NCBI GenBank assembly: GCA_020638155.1
Contig: JACKJB010000001.1
Span: 930,001 to 994,000 of the forward strand
DNA: 64,000 nt
Source: Rhodospirillales bacterium
Lineage (GTDB): Bacteria > Pseudomonadota > Alphaproteobacteria > Micavibrionales > Micavibrionaceae
Reading direction: 5' to 3'
Below are positions 52,845 through 62,185 of the stretch, in pieces (position 1 is the stretch's first letter; each line of letters begins with the position of its first letter). Below the pieces are notes generated by a model, which saw nothing but the letters and a program-made list of their open reading frames with translations, had not been told where the DNA came from and made no database searches. Made by a program: the position numbers and the translations under genes.

Positions 52845-53810
52845 ATGGTTTTTGAGGATAATCGGCTTGCTCCCGTGCTTTATGGCGAGCAGAACGGTAA
52901 TTTGCATCAAATCGAAAAGGCGCTGAGCGTCCAGATCACCAGTCGCGGCAATGAAATCATCATAGACGGCAAGCAGGCCAATCATGCCCGCGCCATCTTG
53001 GAATCCCTCTGGCTCAAGCTGCAACAAGGCCAGGACGTGGACAAGCATACCGTCGATTCCGCCCTGCGCTTTTTTGAAGACAGCCGGGGCGGCAGCAATA
53101 GTAACGGCAGCGGCGGCAAAGTCCCCGATGCCGATGTCCGTATTGTCACCCAGAAAAAGAAAATCCAGCCGCGTACCCCGATCCAGTCCGAATATATCCG
53201 GGCGATGGAGAAGAACAAGCTGGTGTTCGGGGTCGGCCCGGCCGGGACCGGGAAAACCTATATGGCTGTGGCGATGGCCGTATCGATGCTGGAGCGCGGC
53301 GAGGTTGAGCGGATTATTCTCTCCCGCCCTGCCGTGGAAGCCGGGGAACGTCTTGGCTTCCTGCCCGGTGAAATGCGCGAGAAAATGGACCCGTATATGC
53401 GCCCGCTTTACGATGCGCTTCACGACACGATGGCTGTCGATAAGGTGCAAAAAAAGCTGGCGACCGAAGAGATTGAAATCGCCCCCCTCGCCTTCATGCG
53501 CGGACGGACGCTAAACAACGCCTTTATCATTCTGGATGAAGCGCAGAACAGCACCAATATGCAGATGCTGATGTTCCTGACTCGGATGGGAGAAAATTCC
53601 CACATGGTCATTACCGGCGACCCCAGCCAGATCGATTTGCCGCCAAACACCCACTCAGGCTTGCTTGAGTCACGTGAAACACTGCAAGGCATAGAGGATA
53701 TAGCGTTCATCAATTTCACCTCCCGCGATGTCGTTCGCGACAAGCTGGTCAGCAAAATCATCGAAGCCTATGACGCCCGCCGCAAAAAGGACGCTGGAAC
53801 CCGTGATTGA
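52845..53810 (+). CDS. phoH: PhoH family ATPase
   Basis: 321 residues. A short KH-like N-terminus (IEKALSVQITSRGNEIIIDGKQANHARAILESL) precedes the PhoH ATPase: GPAGTGKTYMAVAMAVS (Walker A near 130), SRPAVEAGERLGFLPG, FIILDEAQNSTNMQMLMFLTRMG and ITGDPSQIDLP. It is an RNA-associated ATPase encoded with ybeY and corC in most Proteobacteria. ATG 52845 follows AGGA; a GTG at 52806 would add 13 residues and is an alternative. The next gene starts by overlapping its stop. Confidence 0.95.
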   Translation: MVFEDNRLAPVLYGEQNGNLHQIEKALSVQITSRGNEIIIDGKQANHARAILESLWLKLQQGQDVDKHTVDSALRFFEDSRGGSNSNGSGGKVPDADVRIVTQKKKIQPRTPIQSEYIRAMEKNKLVFGVGPAGTGKTYMAVAMAVSMLERGEVERIILSRPAVEAGERLGFLPGEMREKMDPYMRPLYDALHDTMAVDKVQKKLATEEIEIAPLAFMRGRTLNNAFIILDEAQNSTNMQMLMFLTRMGENSHMVITGDPSQIDLPPNTHSGLLESRETLQGIEDIAFINFTSRDVVRDKLVSKIIEAYDARRKKDAGTRD

Positions 53811-54312
53811 GATCGATATTTCAGTGCAGTCCGAGGCGTGGGAGCCGCTTGAGGAACGTCTGCAAACGCTTGTAAACAAAGCTGTTTCCGAGGCTGTCAA
53901 GGCCAGCGCTTTCGGCGAAGATCTGGTGCAGCGCGAAGCCGAAGTCAGTATCGTGCTGGCCGATGACGATTTTATCCAGGACCTGAACCGGGAATATCGC
54001 AGCAAAGACAAGCCCACTAACGTTCTATCCTTTCCTCAATGCGACTTTAATTCTGGTATTCCGACAGAAAACCCGCTATTTTTCGGGGATATCATACTGG
54101 CCTATGAAACGATTGAGCGCGAAGCCGTAGAGCAGGAAAAAAGTTTTGCGGATCATTTATCCCACCTGATCGTTCACGGCACGTTGCATTTGCTGGGCTA
54201 TGACCATATTGAAGATGAGGAAGCAGAGCAGATGGAAGCCCTTGAAATCACAATTTTAAGGGGGATGGGGATTGAAAATCCTTATAAAGATACGAATTTT
54301 ATGGCAGAGTAA
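53803..54312 (+). CDS. ybeY: endoribonuclease YbeY (rRNA maturation factor)
   Basis: 169 residues. The zinc site HLIVHGTLHLLGYDHIEDEEAEQME is intact; the H(x3)H(x5)H pattern is that of YbeY, a metal-dependent RNase for 16S rRNA 3' end maturation and quality control. YRSKDKPTNVLSFPQ is also characteristic. The GTG start overlaps the phoH stop (GTGATTGA), which fits translational coupling. An in-frame ATG at 53770 exists but is less likely. Confidence 0.93.
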   Translation: MIEIDISVQSEAWEPLEERLQTLVNKAVSEAVKASAFGEDLVQREAEVSIVLADDDFIQDLNREYRSKDKPTNVLSFPQCDFNSGIPTENPLFFGDIILAYETIEREAVEQEKSFADHLSHLIVHGTLHLLGYDHIEDEEAEQMEALEITILRGMGIENPYKDTNFMAE

Positions 54313-54324
54313 ATGAGGAAGACG

Positions 54325-55281
54325 ATGTTAAAAATGACTGAAAAATCTGAAGAACCAGCAGAACCTCCGAGTCCCTTGCGGGCTGATTCTCACAAAGACA
54401 ATGGCTCCGGCAGGACACAGAACGGTTCTGACTCCGGTTCGATCTTCCAAAAAATCAAACATATGCTTAAAGGTAAAAACGATACGACGCTGCGTGAGGC
54501 GATCGAGGAATATATCGTTGAAGCTGAGAACGGCGATCACGGATTGGCCTCTGTATCGGCGCATGAGAAACTGCTGCTGTCCAACATTCTGAAGCTCGAA
54601 GACGACCGCGTGACCGATGTGATGATCCCGCGCGCAGATATTTTTGCGATTGACATGAATACGTCGCAGGAAGAGCTGCTGTCCCAGCTTTCCGAGAAGC
54701 AACACAGCCGCATTCCGGTTTACCGCGATACGATGGACAACGTGATCGGCTTCATCCATATCAAGGATATCCTGGGAGCCCTTGCAAATGGTGCAACCGT
54801 TGAAATACAGAATATCGTGCGGGATGTACCGATCGTTTCGCCGTCCATGCATGTGCTTGACCTGTTGCTGATGATGAAACAGATGCGCAAGCATATGGCG
54901 ATGGTCGTTGACGAGTTCGGCGGCATTGACGGGCTGGTGACGATTAACGACATTATCGAATCTATTGTCGGTGATATCGAAGACGAATACGACCAGCACG
55001 AAGACCCGCAACTTGTCGAAAACAAAGACGGCTCGATTACCGCGGATGCCCGTTACGACATCGATGAATTCGAGGAAGTCTACGGAGAAATCCTGACAGA
55101 AGAAGAGCGTGATGATGCGGAAACGCTTGGTGGGCTTGTCTTCTCGATCGCAGGCCGGGTTCCGGCGCGCGGGGAAATTATCACCCACGACAGCGGCATG
55201 ATTTTTGAAATCATCGATGCCGATCCGCGCAGGGTGAACCGTGTGCTCATCAAAAATATTCCCTTGCCTTCGGACCAGTAA
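54325..55281 (+). CDS. corC: CorC/HlyC family CBS-domain transporter-associated protein
   Basis: About 318 residues. A low-complexity N-terminus leads to a CBS pair (KLEDDRVTDVMIPRADIFAIDMNTSQEELLSQLSEKQHSRIPVYRDTMDNVIGFIHIKDIL and VRDVPIVSPSMHVLDLLLMMKQMRKHMAMVVDEFGGIDGLVTINDIIESIVGDIEDEYD) and the C-terminal CorC_HlyC domain. CorC is linked to magnesium and cobalt efflux. ATG 54313 abuts ybeY; ATG 54325 follows GAGG and is taken as the start. Confidence 0.93.
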   Translation: MLKMTEKSEEPAEPPSPLRADSHKDNGSGRTQNGSDSGSIFQKIKHMLKGKNDTTLREAIEEYIVEAENGDHGLASVSAHEKLLLSNILKLEDDRVTDVMIPRADIFAIDMNTSQEELLSQLSEKQHSRIPVYRDTMDNVIGFIHIKDILGALANGATVEIQNIVRDVPIVSPSMHVLDLLLMMKQMRKHMAMVVDEFGGIDGLVTINDIIESIVGDIEDEYDQHEDPQLVENKDGSITADARYDIDEFEEVYGEILTEEERDDAETLGGLVFSIAGRVPARGEIITHDSGMIFEIIDADPRRVNRVLIKNIPLPSDQ

Positions 55282-55299
55282 TCCAGCAAAAGCAAGGAC

Positions 55300-56889
55300 A
55301 TGAAGTTCTGTACGTTAGGATACGTCCCTGACAGGATATCGTCATGGCCATGGTGGGGCAAAGCTCTTGCGCCGTTTGCCGCCGGGGCCGTCATGGTGCC
55401 CGCAATGCCACCTTTTGGGCTGTGGCCTGGGCTTTTTATCGGTTTATCCGCCTTCTACGTCCTGCTGTCTACGGTCGGTTCGGTCAAACAGGGGTTCCTG
55501 TATGGCTGGCTGTTTGGTTTTGGGTATTTCCTGTTCGGCCTGAGCTGGATCGCCAATGCGCTGCTGGTAGAGGGCAATCAGTATCTGTGGGCATGGCCGC
55601 TGGCCGTGGCCGGGCTCCCTGCCCTGCTGGCCGTTTTTACCGCGCTGGGTGCCGCGATGACGGTACGGCTTTCCAGGCTGCGTACCGCCGGCGGATTATA
55701 CGCCTTCCTGTTTTTTATGATGCTGGCGGAATGGCTGCGTGGCCATATTTTCACCGGATTTCCATGGAATCTCTATGCTTACGGATGGGCGTCGAGTCTG
55801 CCGATGGTGCAGATGGTGAGTCTGATTGGCACATACGGGCTGAGCCTGCTGACCTTATTCTGGGCCTGTATGGTGGGATTTTTGTATGTCTGGCCGCAGG
55901 AACGCAACAAAAAGCTTATTCTTGCGGGGATGGTGGTCCTGAGCATGGCAGGCAGCTTTGTTTATGGGCACATGCGGCTTAACAACAATCCAACCCAGTT
56001 CCAGGATGACGTTCTTGTCCGGCTGGTCCAGCCCAATATTCACCAGGAAGATAAATGGAATCCTGAGAAGGCCGATGAGAATTTCAGCACCTTGGTCCGG
56101 CTATCCGAGCCAACGATGGAAAACCAGAATGCAAAAACCCTTATTATCTGGCCGGAAACAGCCATTTCTCAAGCTTACATGACCCGTAGCAATCCCGATG
56201 CCACACAGGCGATACAGGCTATGATGGATCAATATAAGGCCCCTGCCTTCCTGATTACCGGCATCTCCCGTTACGAGCGCGATGCGCTGGATAAAATGCG
56301 ATACTTCAACAGCATTGTCACACTGAACGCCAAACTGGAAGCGGTTAGCACCTACAACAAATCACACCTGGTGCCTTTCGGCGAATATATGCCCCTGCAA
56401 CGCTGGATACCTCTCGGGCCGCTGGCACATTACGCGGGCTTTACGCCTGGTGACGGCAGGCAAACACTCTCCATTCCCGGCATCGGCTTGTTTAGCCCTC
56501 TTGTCTGTTACGAGATCATTTTCCCCGGAGCCGTCAGCGACCGTACCGGCAGGCCGGACTTCATCGTCAATGTCACGAATGATGCCTGGTATGGTGACAG
56601 CGCCGGACCACGGCAGCATTTTACTCATGCCGTCTTCCGGGCGGTTGAAGAAGGCCTTCCTGTGATCCGGGCGGCCAACACAGGCATATCCGGTATAGCC
56701 GACCCGCTCGGACGCGTTATCGTTGCACATGGCCTGCTTCACCAGAGCGGAGACAATAGTATGCTCCCCGCCCCTCTGGCAACGCCGCCATTATACGTCC
56801 GAACCGGTGATATGCTTGTGTGGGTGACAATGCTGCTGCTCGGTACGGTCTTTCTATTTTTTTCCCGTAAAACACTTGCTTCCATCTGA
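55300..56889 (+). CDS. lnt: apolipoprotein N-acyltransferase
   Basis: 529 residues. About seven membrane helices surround a nitrilase-type periplasmic domain. The catalytic triad is visible: Glu in IIWPETAISQ (near 285), Lys in TYNKSHLVPFGEYMPL (near 354) and Cys in LVCYEIIFPG (near 403). The enzyme adds the third acyl chain to lipoproteins in the inner membrane. It follows corC by 18 bases. A close AAGGAC precedes the ATG. Confidence 0.96.
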   Translation: MKFCTLGYVPDRISSWPWWGKALAPFAAGAVMVPAMPPFGLWPGLFIGLSAFYVLLSTVGSVKQGFLYGWLFGFGYFLFGLSWIANALLVEGNQYLWAWPLAVAGLPALLAVFTALGAAMTVRLSRLRTAGGLYAFLFFMMLAEWLRGHIFTGFPWNLYAYGWASSLPMVQMVSLIGTYGLSLLTLFWACMVGFLYVWPQERNKKLILAGMVVLSMAGSFVYGHMRLNNNPTQFQDDVLVRLVQPNIHQEDKWNPEKADENFSTLVRLSEPTMENQNAKTLIIWPETAISQAYMTRSNPDATQAIQAMMDQYKAPAFLITGISRYERDALDKMRYFNSIVTLNAKLEAVSTYNKSHLVPFGEYMPLQRWIPLGPLAHYAGFTPGDGRQTLSIPGIGLFSPLVCYEIIFPGAVSDRTGRPDFIVNVTNDAWYGDSAGPRQHFTHAVFRAVEEGLPVIRAANTGISGIADPLGRVIVAHGLLHQSGDNSMLPAPLATPPLYVRTGDMLVWVTMLLLGTVFLFFSRKTLASI

Positions 56890-57016
56890 ACTCAATATAT
56901 ATCCTAGTATGCGTTACGCTGCTCTACCCTTCCGTATAGCAACTTAAAAATACCTTGATTTGCATACGCATGTATGGACAGAATAGTTTTTTATTTTTAA
57001 ATCAGATGAAGAATAT

Positions 57017-57460
57017 ATGGCAAATTCAGATAAAAAAGGTGCACCTAATCCCGTTGATATCCATGTGGGAGAGCGGCTTCGTGCCCGTCGAACACTGGAA
57101 GGACTGAGCCAGGAAAAACTGGCCGAATCTGTTGGCATTACATTCCAGCAGGTCCAGAAATATGAACGCGGCACAAACCGCATCAGCGCAAGCCGCCTGT
57201 GGCAATTCAGCAAAATTCTTGGCGTATCCATCGCTTACTTTTTTGAAAGCTACCGGGACAATAAAGCCAATCCGGCCCTTGCCTATGGCCTGGCCGATAA
57301 TGAACAGGAATCATTCCAGACCGAAGAAGACGTCATGGACCGCAAGGAAACACTGGACCTGATCCGTGAATATTATTCCATTCCAGACCCCAAAATGCGT
57401 CGCGACCTGTTTAAAATGATAAAAACCATGGCCGCCAGTATGCGTAGCGGCGACGAATAA
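57017..57460 (+). CDS. XRE family transcriptional regulator
   Basis: 147 residues. The helix-turn-helix is VGERLRARRTLEGLSQEKLAESVGITFQQVQKYERGTNRISASRLWQFSKILGVSIAYFFES. The C-terminal half (EDVMDRKETLDLIREYYSIPDPKMRRDLFKMIKTMAASM) is helical. This family with the ESVGITFQQVQKYERG core occurs between lnt and metK in many Alphaproteobacteria. A role in methionine or SAM control is a guess from location. Confidence 0.9.
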   Translation: MANSDKKGAPNPVDIHVGERLRARRTLEGLSQEKLAESVGITFQQVQKYERGTNRISASRLWQFSKILGVSIAYFFESYRDNKANPALAYGLADNEQESFQTEEDVMDRKETLDLIREYYSIPDPKMRRDLFKMIKTMAASMRSGDE

Positions 57461-57492
57461 GCTGGGATTATTCTGTATTCAGCGTTTGCGCC

Positions 57493-57517
57493 GTTAACCA
57501 GTTATGTTAGGGTTAAC
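57493..57517. promoter_or_regulatory. inverted repeat upstream of metK
   Basis: GTTAACC / GGTTAAC, seven bases each with an 11-base spacer, lies 50 bases before metK. It could be an operator, including one for the adjacent XRE regulator. The arms contain TTAAC, a half-site also seen for CtrA. I could not fit a known SAM riboswitch here. Confidence 0.5.
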
Positions 57518-57567
57518 GACAGATTTTATGAATCACTTCAATCAAACGAAAAACGTATAGCAGAGCC

Positions 57568-58794
57568 ATGAGCACAATGACCCAAGAAAAACCCGTATAC
57601 CAAGACAACGCAGCCCCGGAATCCTCTTCCCTGAAAGATTTCATATTTACCAGTGAATCCGTTTCAGAAGGCCACCCTGACAAGATATGCGATCAGGTCT
57701 CGGATGCCATTCTGGATCATTACATGACCAAAGACGATGATTGCCGCACCGCCGTTGAGTGTGTCACGACGACTAACTTCCTCGGCATTTACGGTGAAAC
57801 GCGTTGTTCACAGCCTGTAAGCGCAGAAGACATTGAACGCATTGCCCGCGCCAAAATCAAAGATATCGGGTACGAACAGGATGACTTCCACTGGGATAAG
57901 ATCGAGGTTGATGTAAAAGTTCACAGCCAGTCCGCCGATATTGCGCAAGGCGTTGACGCCGCAAGCGATAAAGACGAAGGCGCCGGCGACCAGGGAATTA
58001 TGTTCGGCTATGCCTGCCAGGAAACGGATGTTTTGATGCCGGCGGCGATCCACTACTCTCACCAGATTCTCAAATCACTTGCCGAAGCCCGGCATTCAGG
58101 GGCGCTGGCAAAACTGGGTCCCGACTCTAAGTCACAGGTTTCTCTGGAATACCGTGACGGTGTGCCTGTGCGCGCGACTTCTGTTGTGGTATCCACACAG
58201 CATGATGAAAGCCTGAGCCAGGCCGATGTCCGCGAAATGGTCCGTCCCCATGTGATGGATGTCCTGCCGGAAGGCTGGATGTGCCCGGAAGACGAGTTTT
58301 ACGTCAACCCGACCGGACGTTTTGTAATCGGCGGCCCCGTTGGCGATGCTGGCCTTACAGGCCGGAAGATCATTGTCGATACTTATGGCGGGTCCTGTCC
58401 GCATGGTGGCGGCGCTTTCTCCGGTAAAGACCCGACAAAAGTTGACCGCAGCGCGGCTTATGCGGCGCGTTACGTTGCGAAGAACATCGTTGCGGCTGGT
58501 TACGCAGAGAAATGCACGATGCAACTGTCTTATGCGATTGGTGTCAGCAAACCGCTTTCGATCTACATCAACACGCATGGTACCGGCACAGTGCCGGAAA
58601 TGGTTATGGTCGAAGCCATCCAGAAAGTCATGGACCTCAGCCCCCGCGGCATCCGTGAGCACCTGAAGCTGCGCCGCCCGATCTACGCCCGCACGGCCTC
58701 TTACGGCCATTTTGGCCGTGAAGCTGAAGCTGATGGCGGCTTCTCATGGGAAGCACTTAGTCTGGTTGATCCGCTGCGTAAAGTGATCGGCTGA
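57568..58794 (+). CDS. metK: S-adenosylmethionine synthase
   Basis: 408 residues. FTSESVSEGHPDKICDQVSDAILDHYM holds the ATP-binding start. GAGDQGIMFGYA is the conserved loop, and GGGAFSGKDPTKVDRSAAYAARYVAKN the phosphate site. GRFVIGGPVGDAGLTGRKIIVDTYGG is typical. The enzyme makes SAM from ATP and methionine. GAGCC before the ATG is a poor Shine-Dalgarno; ATG three codons later is an alternative. Confidence 0.97.
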   Translation: MSTMTQEKPVYQDNAAPESSSLKDFIFTSESVSEGHPDKICDQVSDAILDHYMTKDDDCRTAVECVTTTNFLGIYGETRCSQPVSAEDIERIARAKIKDIGYEQDDFHWDKIEVDVKVHSQSADIAQGVDAASDKDEGAGDQGIMFGYACQETDVLMPAAIHYSHQILKSLAEARHSGALAKLGPDSKSQVSLEYRDGVPVRATSVVVSTQHDESLSQADVREMVRPHVMDVLPEGWMCPEDEFYVNPTGRFVIGGPVGDAGLTGRKIIVDTYGGSCPHGGGAFSGKDPTKVDRSAAYAARYVAKNIVAAGYAEKCTMQLSYAIGVSKPLSIYINTHGTGTVPEMVMVEAIQKVMDLSPRGIREHLKLRRPIYARTASYGHFGREAEADGGFSWEALSLVDPLRKVIG

Positions 58795-58862
58795 TTATTT
58801 GACATAGTTCAACCTTTTTGTTATAACCACGCCCACTTAACAAATGGCGTGAAAGGGTTGTG

Positions 58863-59249
58863 ATGCCACAATATTTTGAAATTCATACGGATCATACCGG
58901 ACCGTTGCGGTATATCGATTTTCTTATGTTGACTCATGAGTTCAAGCGGCAATGTGAACAAAATTTTGAAAGCCCGTGTTCTTTACGCATTGATTTTATG
59001 TCTTCAACAAGCAATGCAGGCCCCATGCCGTCCATACATACGGTCACGGATTATTCGGACACTTCGACCGAGCTGTTTGACTCTGCGCGAAAGACTCTCG
59101 TATCGATAGAGCCTCGCATTCAAAACCTTCAAAAGCCTGATGCTCTTGCGCTGCTCGAATTCAGCCCCTGTGCCGAGCGAAGCTGCGTGGCAGGATTTGT
59201 TAACGGCGCCCAAACCCCAATATTCCTTGATTTCGGCCACAGTAGATGA
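58863..59249 (+). CDS. hypothetical protein between metK and trmB
   Basis: 128 residues, not recognised. No signal peptide or membrane helix. A GTG lies one codon before the ATG; AAGGG precedes both. Its stop overlaps trmB as ATGA, pointing to translational coupling. It has three cysteines spread through the sequence (CEQNF, CSLRI, CAERSC). A standalone helper for the tRNA enzyme is possible only by location. Confidence 0.6.
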   Translation: MPQYFEIHTDHTGPLRYIDFLMLTHEFKRQCEQNFESPCSLRIDFMSSTSNAGPMPSIHTVTDYSDTSTELFDSARKTLVSIEPRIQNLQKPDALALLEFSPCAERSCVAGFVNGAQTPIFLDFGHSR

Positions 59250-59935
59250 AACCACAAAAACGCGTTTATGGACGCCGGGCAGGACGCCCTTTAAATACAT
59301 CCCGTGTTTCCGCATTGGATACGTTGCTGCCGCAACTCGCAATCCCCGCTGAATTGCTGAATGAAAAAGCTGAGACACGGATTGAGAGCCTGTTTAACAC
59401 CCCTGCCGCCTCGTATTGGTTTGAAATTGGCTTTGGAAATGGCGAACATCTTGCCGCACTCATGGCGCGGAATCCTGATACGGGCTATCTGGGGGCCGAA
59501 CCTTTTATCAACGGGATGTCCGCCTTCCTCAAATCCATTCACGATGTACCGCACGATCATGTCCGCATCCTGATGGATGATGCGATGATGATTGCTAATT
59601 CGCTTGAAGATCGATGTCTTGACGGGATTTACGTCCTGAACCCCGACCCCTGGCACAAAAAGCGTCACCACAAACGCCGGATCATAAACCAGAAAAATCT
59701 GGATCAGTTTGCCCGCATCCTTAAACCGGGTGGGCAGCTCATCATGTCAACGGATGTCCCTGACCTCGCTGAATGGATGGTTACTGAAGCGGTGCAGCAC
59801 CCGGCCTTTGACTGGACCGCACAGAAAGCCGACGACTGGCGCACCCCTCCTCCCGGCTGGATCAAAACCCGCTATGAGGAAAAAGGTGCGCGCGGCGCCG
59901 ATAAGATGGTTTATTTGATTTTCGAAAAAGCCTAA
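59246..59935 (+). CDS. trmB: tRNA (guanine-N7-)-methyltransferase
   Basis: 229 residues. The SAM site is YWFEIGFGNGEHLAALMARNPD, and the later LNPDPWHKKRHHKRRIINQKNLDQFARILKPGGQLIMSTD is the typical TrmB substrate and catalytic region. It makes m7G46 in tRNA. It overlaps the previous gene by four bases (ATGA) and has no strong ribosome-binding site, so coupling is probable. Confidence 0.95.
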   Translation: MKPQKRVYGRRAGRPLNTSRVSALDTLLPQLAIPAELLNEKAETRIESLFNTPAASYWFEIGFGNGEHLAALMARNPDTGYLGAEPFINGMSAFLKSIHDVPHDHVRILMDDAMMIANSLEDRCLDGIYVLNPDPWHKKRHHKRRIINQKNLDQFARILKPGGQLIMSTDVPDLAEWMVTEAVQHPAFDWTAQKADDWRTPPPGWIKTRYEEKGARGADKMVYLIFEKA

Positions 59936-59942
59936 TAAAAAC

Positions 59943-59971
59943 TTGCCTTTTACGCTGGCCAGGCTTATATT
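59943..59971 (+). promoter_or_regulatory. sigma-70 promoter of the rimP-nusA-infB operon
   Basis: TTGCCT and TATATT with exactly 17 bases between them. Transcription would start near 59978, giving a leader with the hairpin at 59997-60030 before rimP. The position is the expected one for the nusA operon promoter. Confidence 0.65.
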
Positions 59972-59996
59972 CCCTGCAAAACCCGGAATTGATAAA

Positions 59997-60030
59997 GGGT
60001 GGGCTCATAAAGAGGCCCGCCTTTTTTGTT
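59997..60030 (+). terminator. leader terminator/attenuator before rimP
   Basis: GGTGGGC / GCCCGCC (one T-G pair) with a nine-base loop, followed by a T run. It lies between the promoter and rimP, so it probably attenuates the operon rather than ending trmB. Leader terminators are known upstream of nusA operons. Confidence 0.75.
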
Positions 60031-60049
60031 GCCGGAAACTGGACGAGAT

Positions 60050-60535
60050 ATGAAACAAAGTGGCATAGAGCGCAAAATTACGCAGCTGGTGCAGCCGGTC
60101 ATAGAAGACAAGGGCTTTGCGCTGGTTTGCGTCACCATGCAGGGTCAGGAACTCCAGATCATGGCCGAAAACCCGGAAACCCGGAAGCTTGGGGTTGATG
60201 ACTGCGCGATGCTGAGCCGTGAAATCGGAGCGATCCTGGAAGTCGAAGACCCGATCAAGGGACGCTACCGGCTGGAAGTCAGTTCCCCCGGCATTGACCG
60301 TCCGCTGATAAAAATTGAAGATTTTGTGGATTTTGCAGGCTATGAAGCCAAGATTGAAGTCAACCCGGCCATTGAAGGCCAGAAACGTTTTCGCGGTTAT
60401 CTGACCGGGGTTGAAGATAACGAGATTGTGCTGGACACGGATACTGGAAAAGCATACTTACCCTATGAGTCCGTAGAGAAAGCCAAACTGGTTCTGACTG
60501 ATGAACTAATCAGGAAGACCGCTGGAAAGAAATAA
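60050..60535 (+). CDS. rimP: ribosome maturation factor RimP
   Basis: 161 residues. The N-terminal domain VQPVIEDKGFALVCVTMQGQELQIMAE and DYCAMLSREI-like DDCAMLSREIGAILEVEDPIKGRYRLEVSSPGIDRPL are hallmarks of RimP, followed by an SH3-like C-terminus. It assists 30S subunit assembly. The frame extends to a TTG at 60026, but ATG 60050 is the better start. It is the first gene of the nusA operon. Confidence 0.95.
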   Translation: MKQSGIERKITQLVQPVIEDKGFALVCVTMQGQELQIMAENPETRKLGVDDCAMLSREIGAILEVEDPIKGRYRLEVSSPGIDRPLIKIEDFVDFAGYEAKIEVNPAIEGQKRFRGYLTGVEDNEIVLDTDTGKAYLPYESVEKAKLVLTDELIRKTAGKK

Positions 60536-60563
60536 AACAGGTAACATTTGAACGAGGAAAAAG

Positions 60564-62123
60564 ATGACTGAACTTCTGCAAGTTGCTGATGCCGTTGCCC
60601 GCGAGAAAAATATCGATGCGGAAATTGTTTTGGAAGCCATGGAAGAGGCTATTCAAAAAGCCGGCCGTTCCAAATACGGGCATGACCACGATATCCGCGC
60701 GCATATCGACCGCAAAAGCGGCGTGATCGACCTGAAGCGCTACCGCGAAGTTGTCGAGGAAATCGAAGACGAAGCCAAGCAGCTGACACTGGATGAAGCC
60801 AAACGGATCAAAAAAGATGCCGAAATCGGCGAATTCCTGATCGACGAGTTGCCGCCGCTGGACTTTGGCCGGATCGCCGCCCAGACCGCAAAACAGGTTA
60901 TCGTGCAAAAAGTGCGTGAAGCAGAGCGCGAGCGCCAGTACGAAGAATTCAAAGACCGCGTCGGCGAGATGATTAACGGCGTTATCAAGCGTGTTGAATA
61001 CGGCAATGCCACAATCGATATTGGCGGCCGCGCCGAAGCAATGCTGCGCCGTGATGAGTGCCTGCCGCGCGAACACCTGAAAAACAACGACCGCGTCCGC
61101 GCTTATATCTATGATGTGCGCCAGGAAGTCCGAGGTCCGCAAATCTTCCTGTCCCGGACACGCCCGGACTTCATGTCCAAACTGTTCACACAGGAAGTTC
61201 CTGAAATTTATGACGGCATCATCGAAATCCGCGCTGTCGCCCGTGATCCGGGCAGCCGCGCGAAGATCGCCGTTTATTCCCGCGACCCGTCTATCGACCC
61301 GGTTGGCGCCTGCGTCGGGATGCGTGGCAGCCGCGTTCAAGCCGTTGTGAACGAACTGCAGGGCGAAAAAATCGACATTATCCCATGGGCGGACGACATT
61401 GCGAGTTTCACCGTTGCCGCCCTGCAACCTGCGGAAGTCAGCAAAGTTGTGCTGGATGAAGGCAGTAAGCGGATGGAAGTCGTTGTACCTGATGAACAGC
61501 TGAGCCTGGCGATTGGCCGCCGCGGCCAGAACGTTCGCCTGGCATCGATTCTGACCGGCTGGGATATTGATATCCTGACTGAAGAAGAAGAATCAGCCCG
61601 CCGCGCCGAAGAATTCACCAAACGCTCAACCCTGTTTATCGGTGGTCTGGATGTTGATGAAGTGATTGCGCACCTGCTTGTTGCTGAAGGATTTACCAGC
61701 ATTCAGGAAATCGCGGAAACGCCGATTGACGAACTGAACCGGATTGAAGGCTTCGAAGAAGAAATCTCCGCCGAGCTGCAAAACCGTGCGAAAAGCTGGA
61801 TGGAAGAGCAGCTGAAACAGCTTAAAGAGAAGCAGGCCGAGCTTGGTCTTAGCGATGACCTCGTTGAGTTCGAAGGGCTGAGCCCCGATATTATCATCAA
61901 GCTGGGTGAGAACGACGTGAAAAGCCGTGATGATCTGGCGGATCTGGCCACCGACGAACTGGTTGAGATCCTGGGCGAAGAAGCCATGGCCGCCGCCGAT
62001 GCGGAAAAGCTTATCATGCGCGCCCGTGCCCACTGGTTTGAAAATGAAGACGAAGCAGCAGCCGAAGAAACTGCAGAAGAAGCAGTTGAAGAGGAAGCCC
62101 CGGCGGCCGCCAGCAATGCGTAA
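60564..62123 (+). CDS. nusA: transcription termination/antitermination factor NusA
   Basis: 519 residues. The N-terminal RNA polymerase-binding domain (ELLQVADAVAREKNIDAEIVLEAMEEAIQKAGRSKYG) is followed by S1 (NGVIKRVEYGNATIDIGGRAEAMLRRDE), two KH domains (GACVGMRGSRVQAVVNEL and SLAIGRRGQNVRLAS) and two helical acidic repeats in the C-terminal part. The tail is rich in Glu and Ala. Full length. It follows rimP by 28 bases and precedes infB by 62. Confidence 0.97.
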   Translation: MTELLQVADAVAREKNIDAEIVLEAMEEAIQKAGRSKYGHDHDIRAHIDRKSGVIDLKRYREVVEEIEDEAKQLTLDEAKRIKKDAEIGEFLIDELPPLDFGRIAAQTAKQVIVQKVREAERERQYEEFKDRVGEMINGVIKRVEYGNATIDIGGRAEAMLRRDECLPREHLKNNDRVRAYIYDVRQEVRGPQIFLSRTRPDFMSKLFTQEVPEIYDGIIEIRAVARDPGSRAKIAVYSRDPSIDPVGACVGMRGSRVQAVVNELQGEKIDIIPWADDIASFTVAALQPAEVSKVVLDEGSKRMEVVVPDEQLSLAIGRRGQNVRLASILTGWDIDILTEEEESARRAEEFTKRSTLFIGGLDVDEVIAHLLVAEGFTSIQEIAETPIDELNRIEGFEEEISAELQNRAKSWMEEQLKQLKEKQAELGLSDDLVEFEGLSPDIIIKLGENDVKSRDDLADLATDELVEILGEEAMAAADAEKLIMRARAHWFENEDEAAAEETAEEAVEEEAPAAASNA

Positions 62124-62185
62124 TCTGGAAAAAATTCAGGGTACGTACTGGAATTTCGGGCCGCAAACGTGTAAAAGGACAGCTT

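Noticed and set aside
57461..57567. SAM riboswitch before metK
   Set aside because: The 107 bases do not contain the conserved core or pseudoknot pattern of SAM-I or SAM-II that I can recognise; only an inverted repeat is clear.
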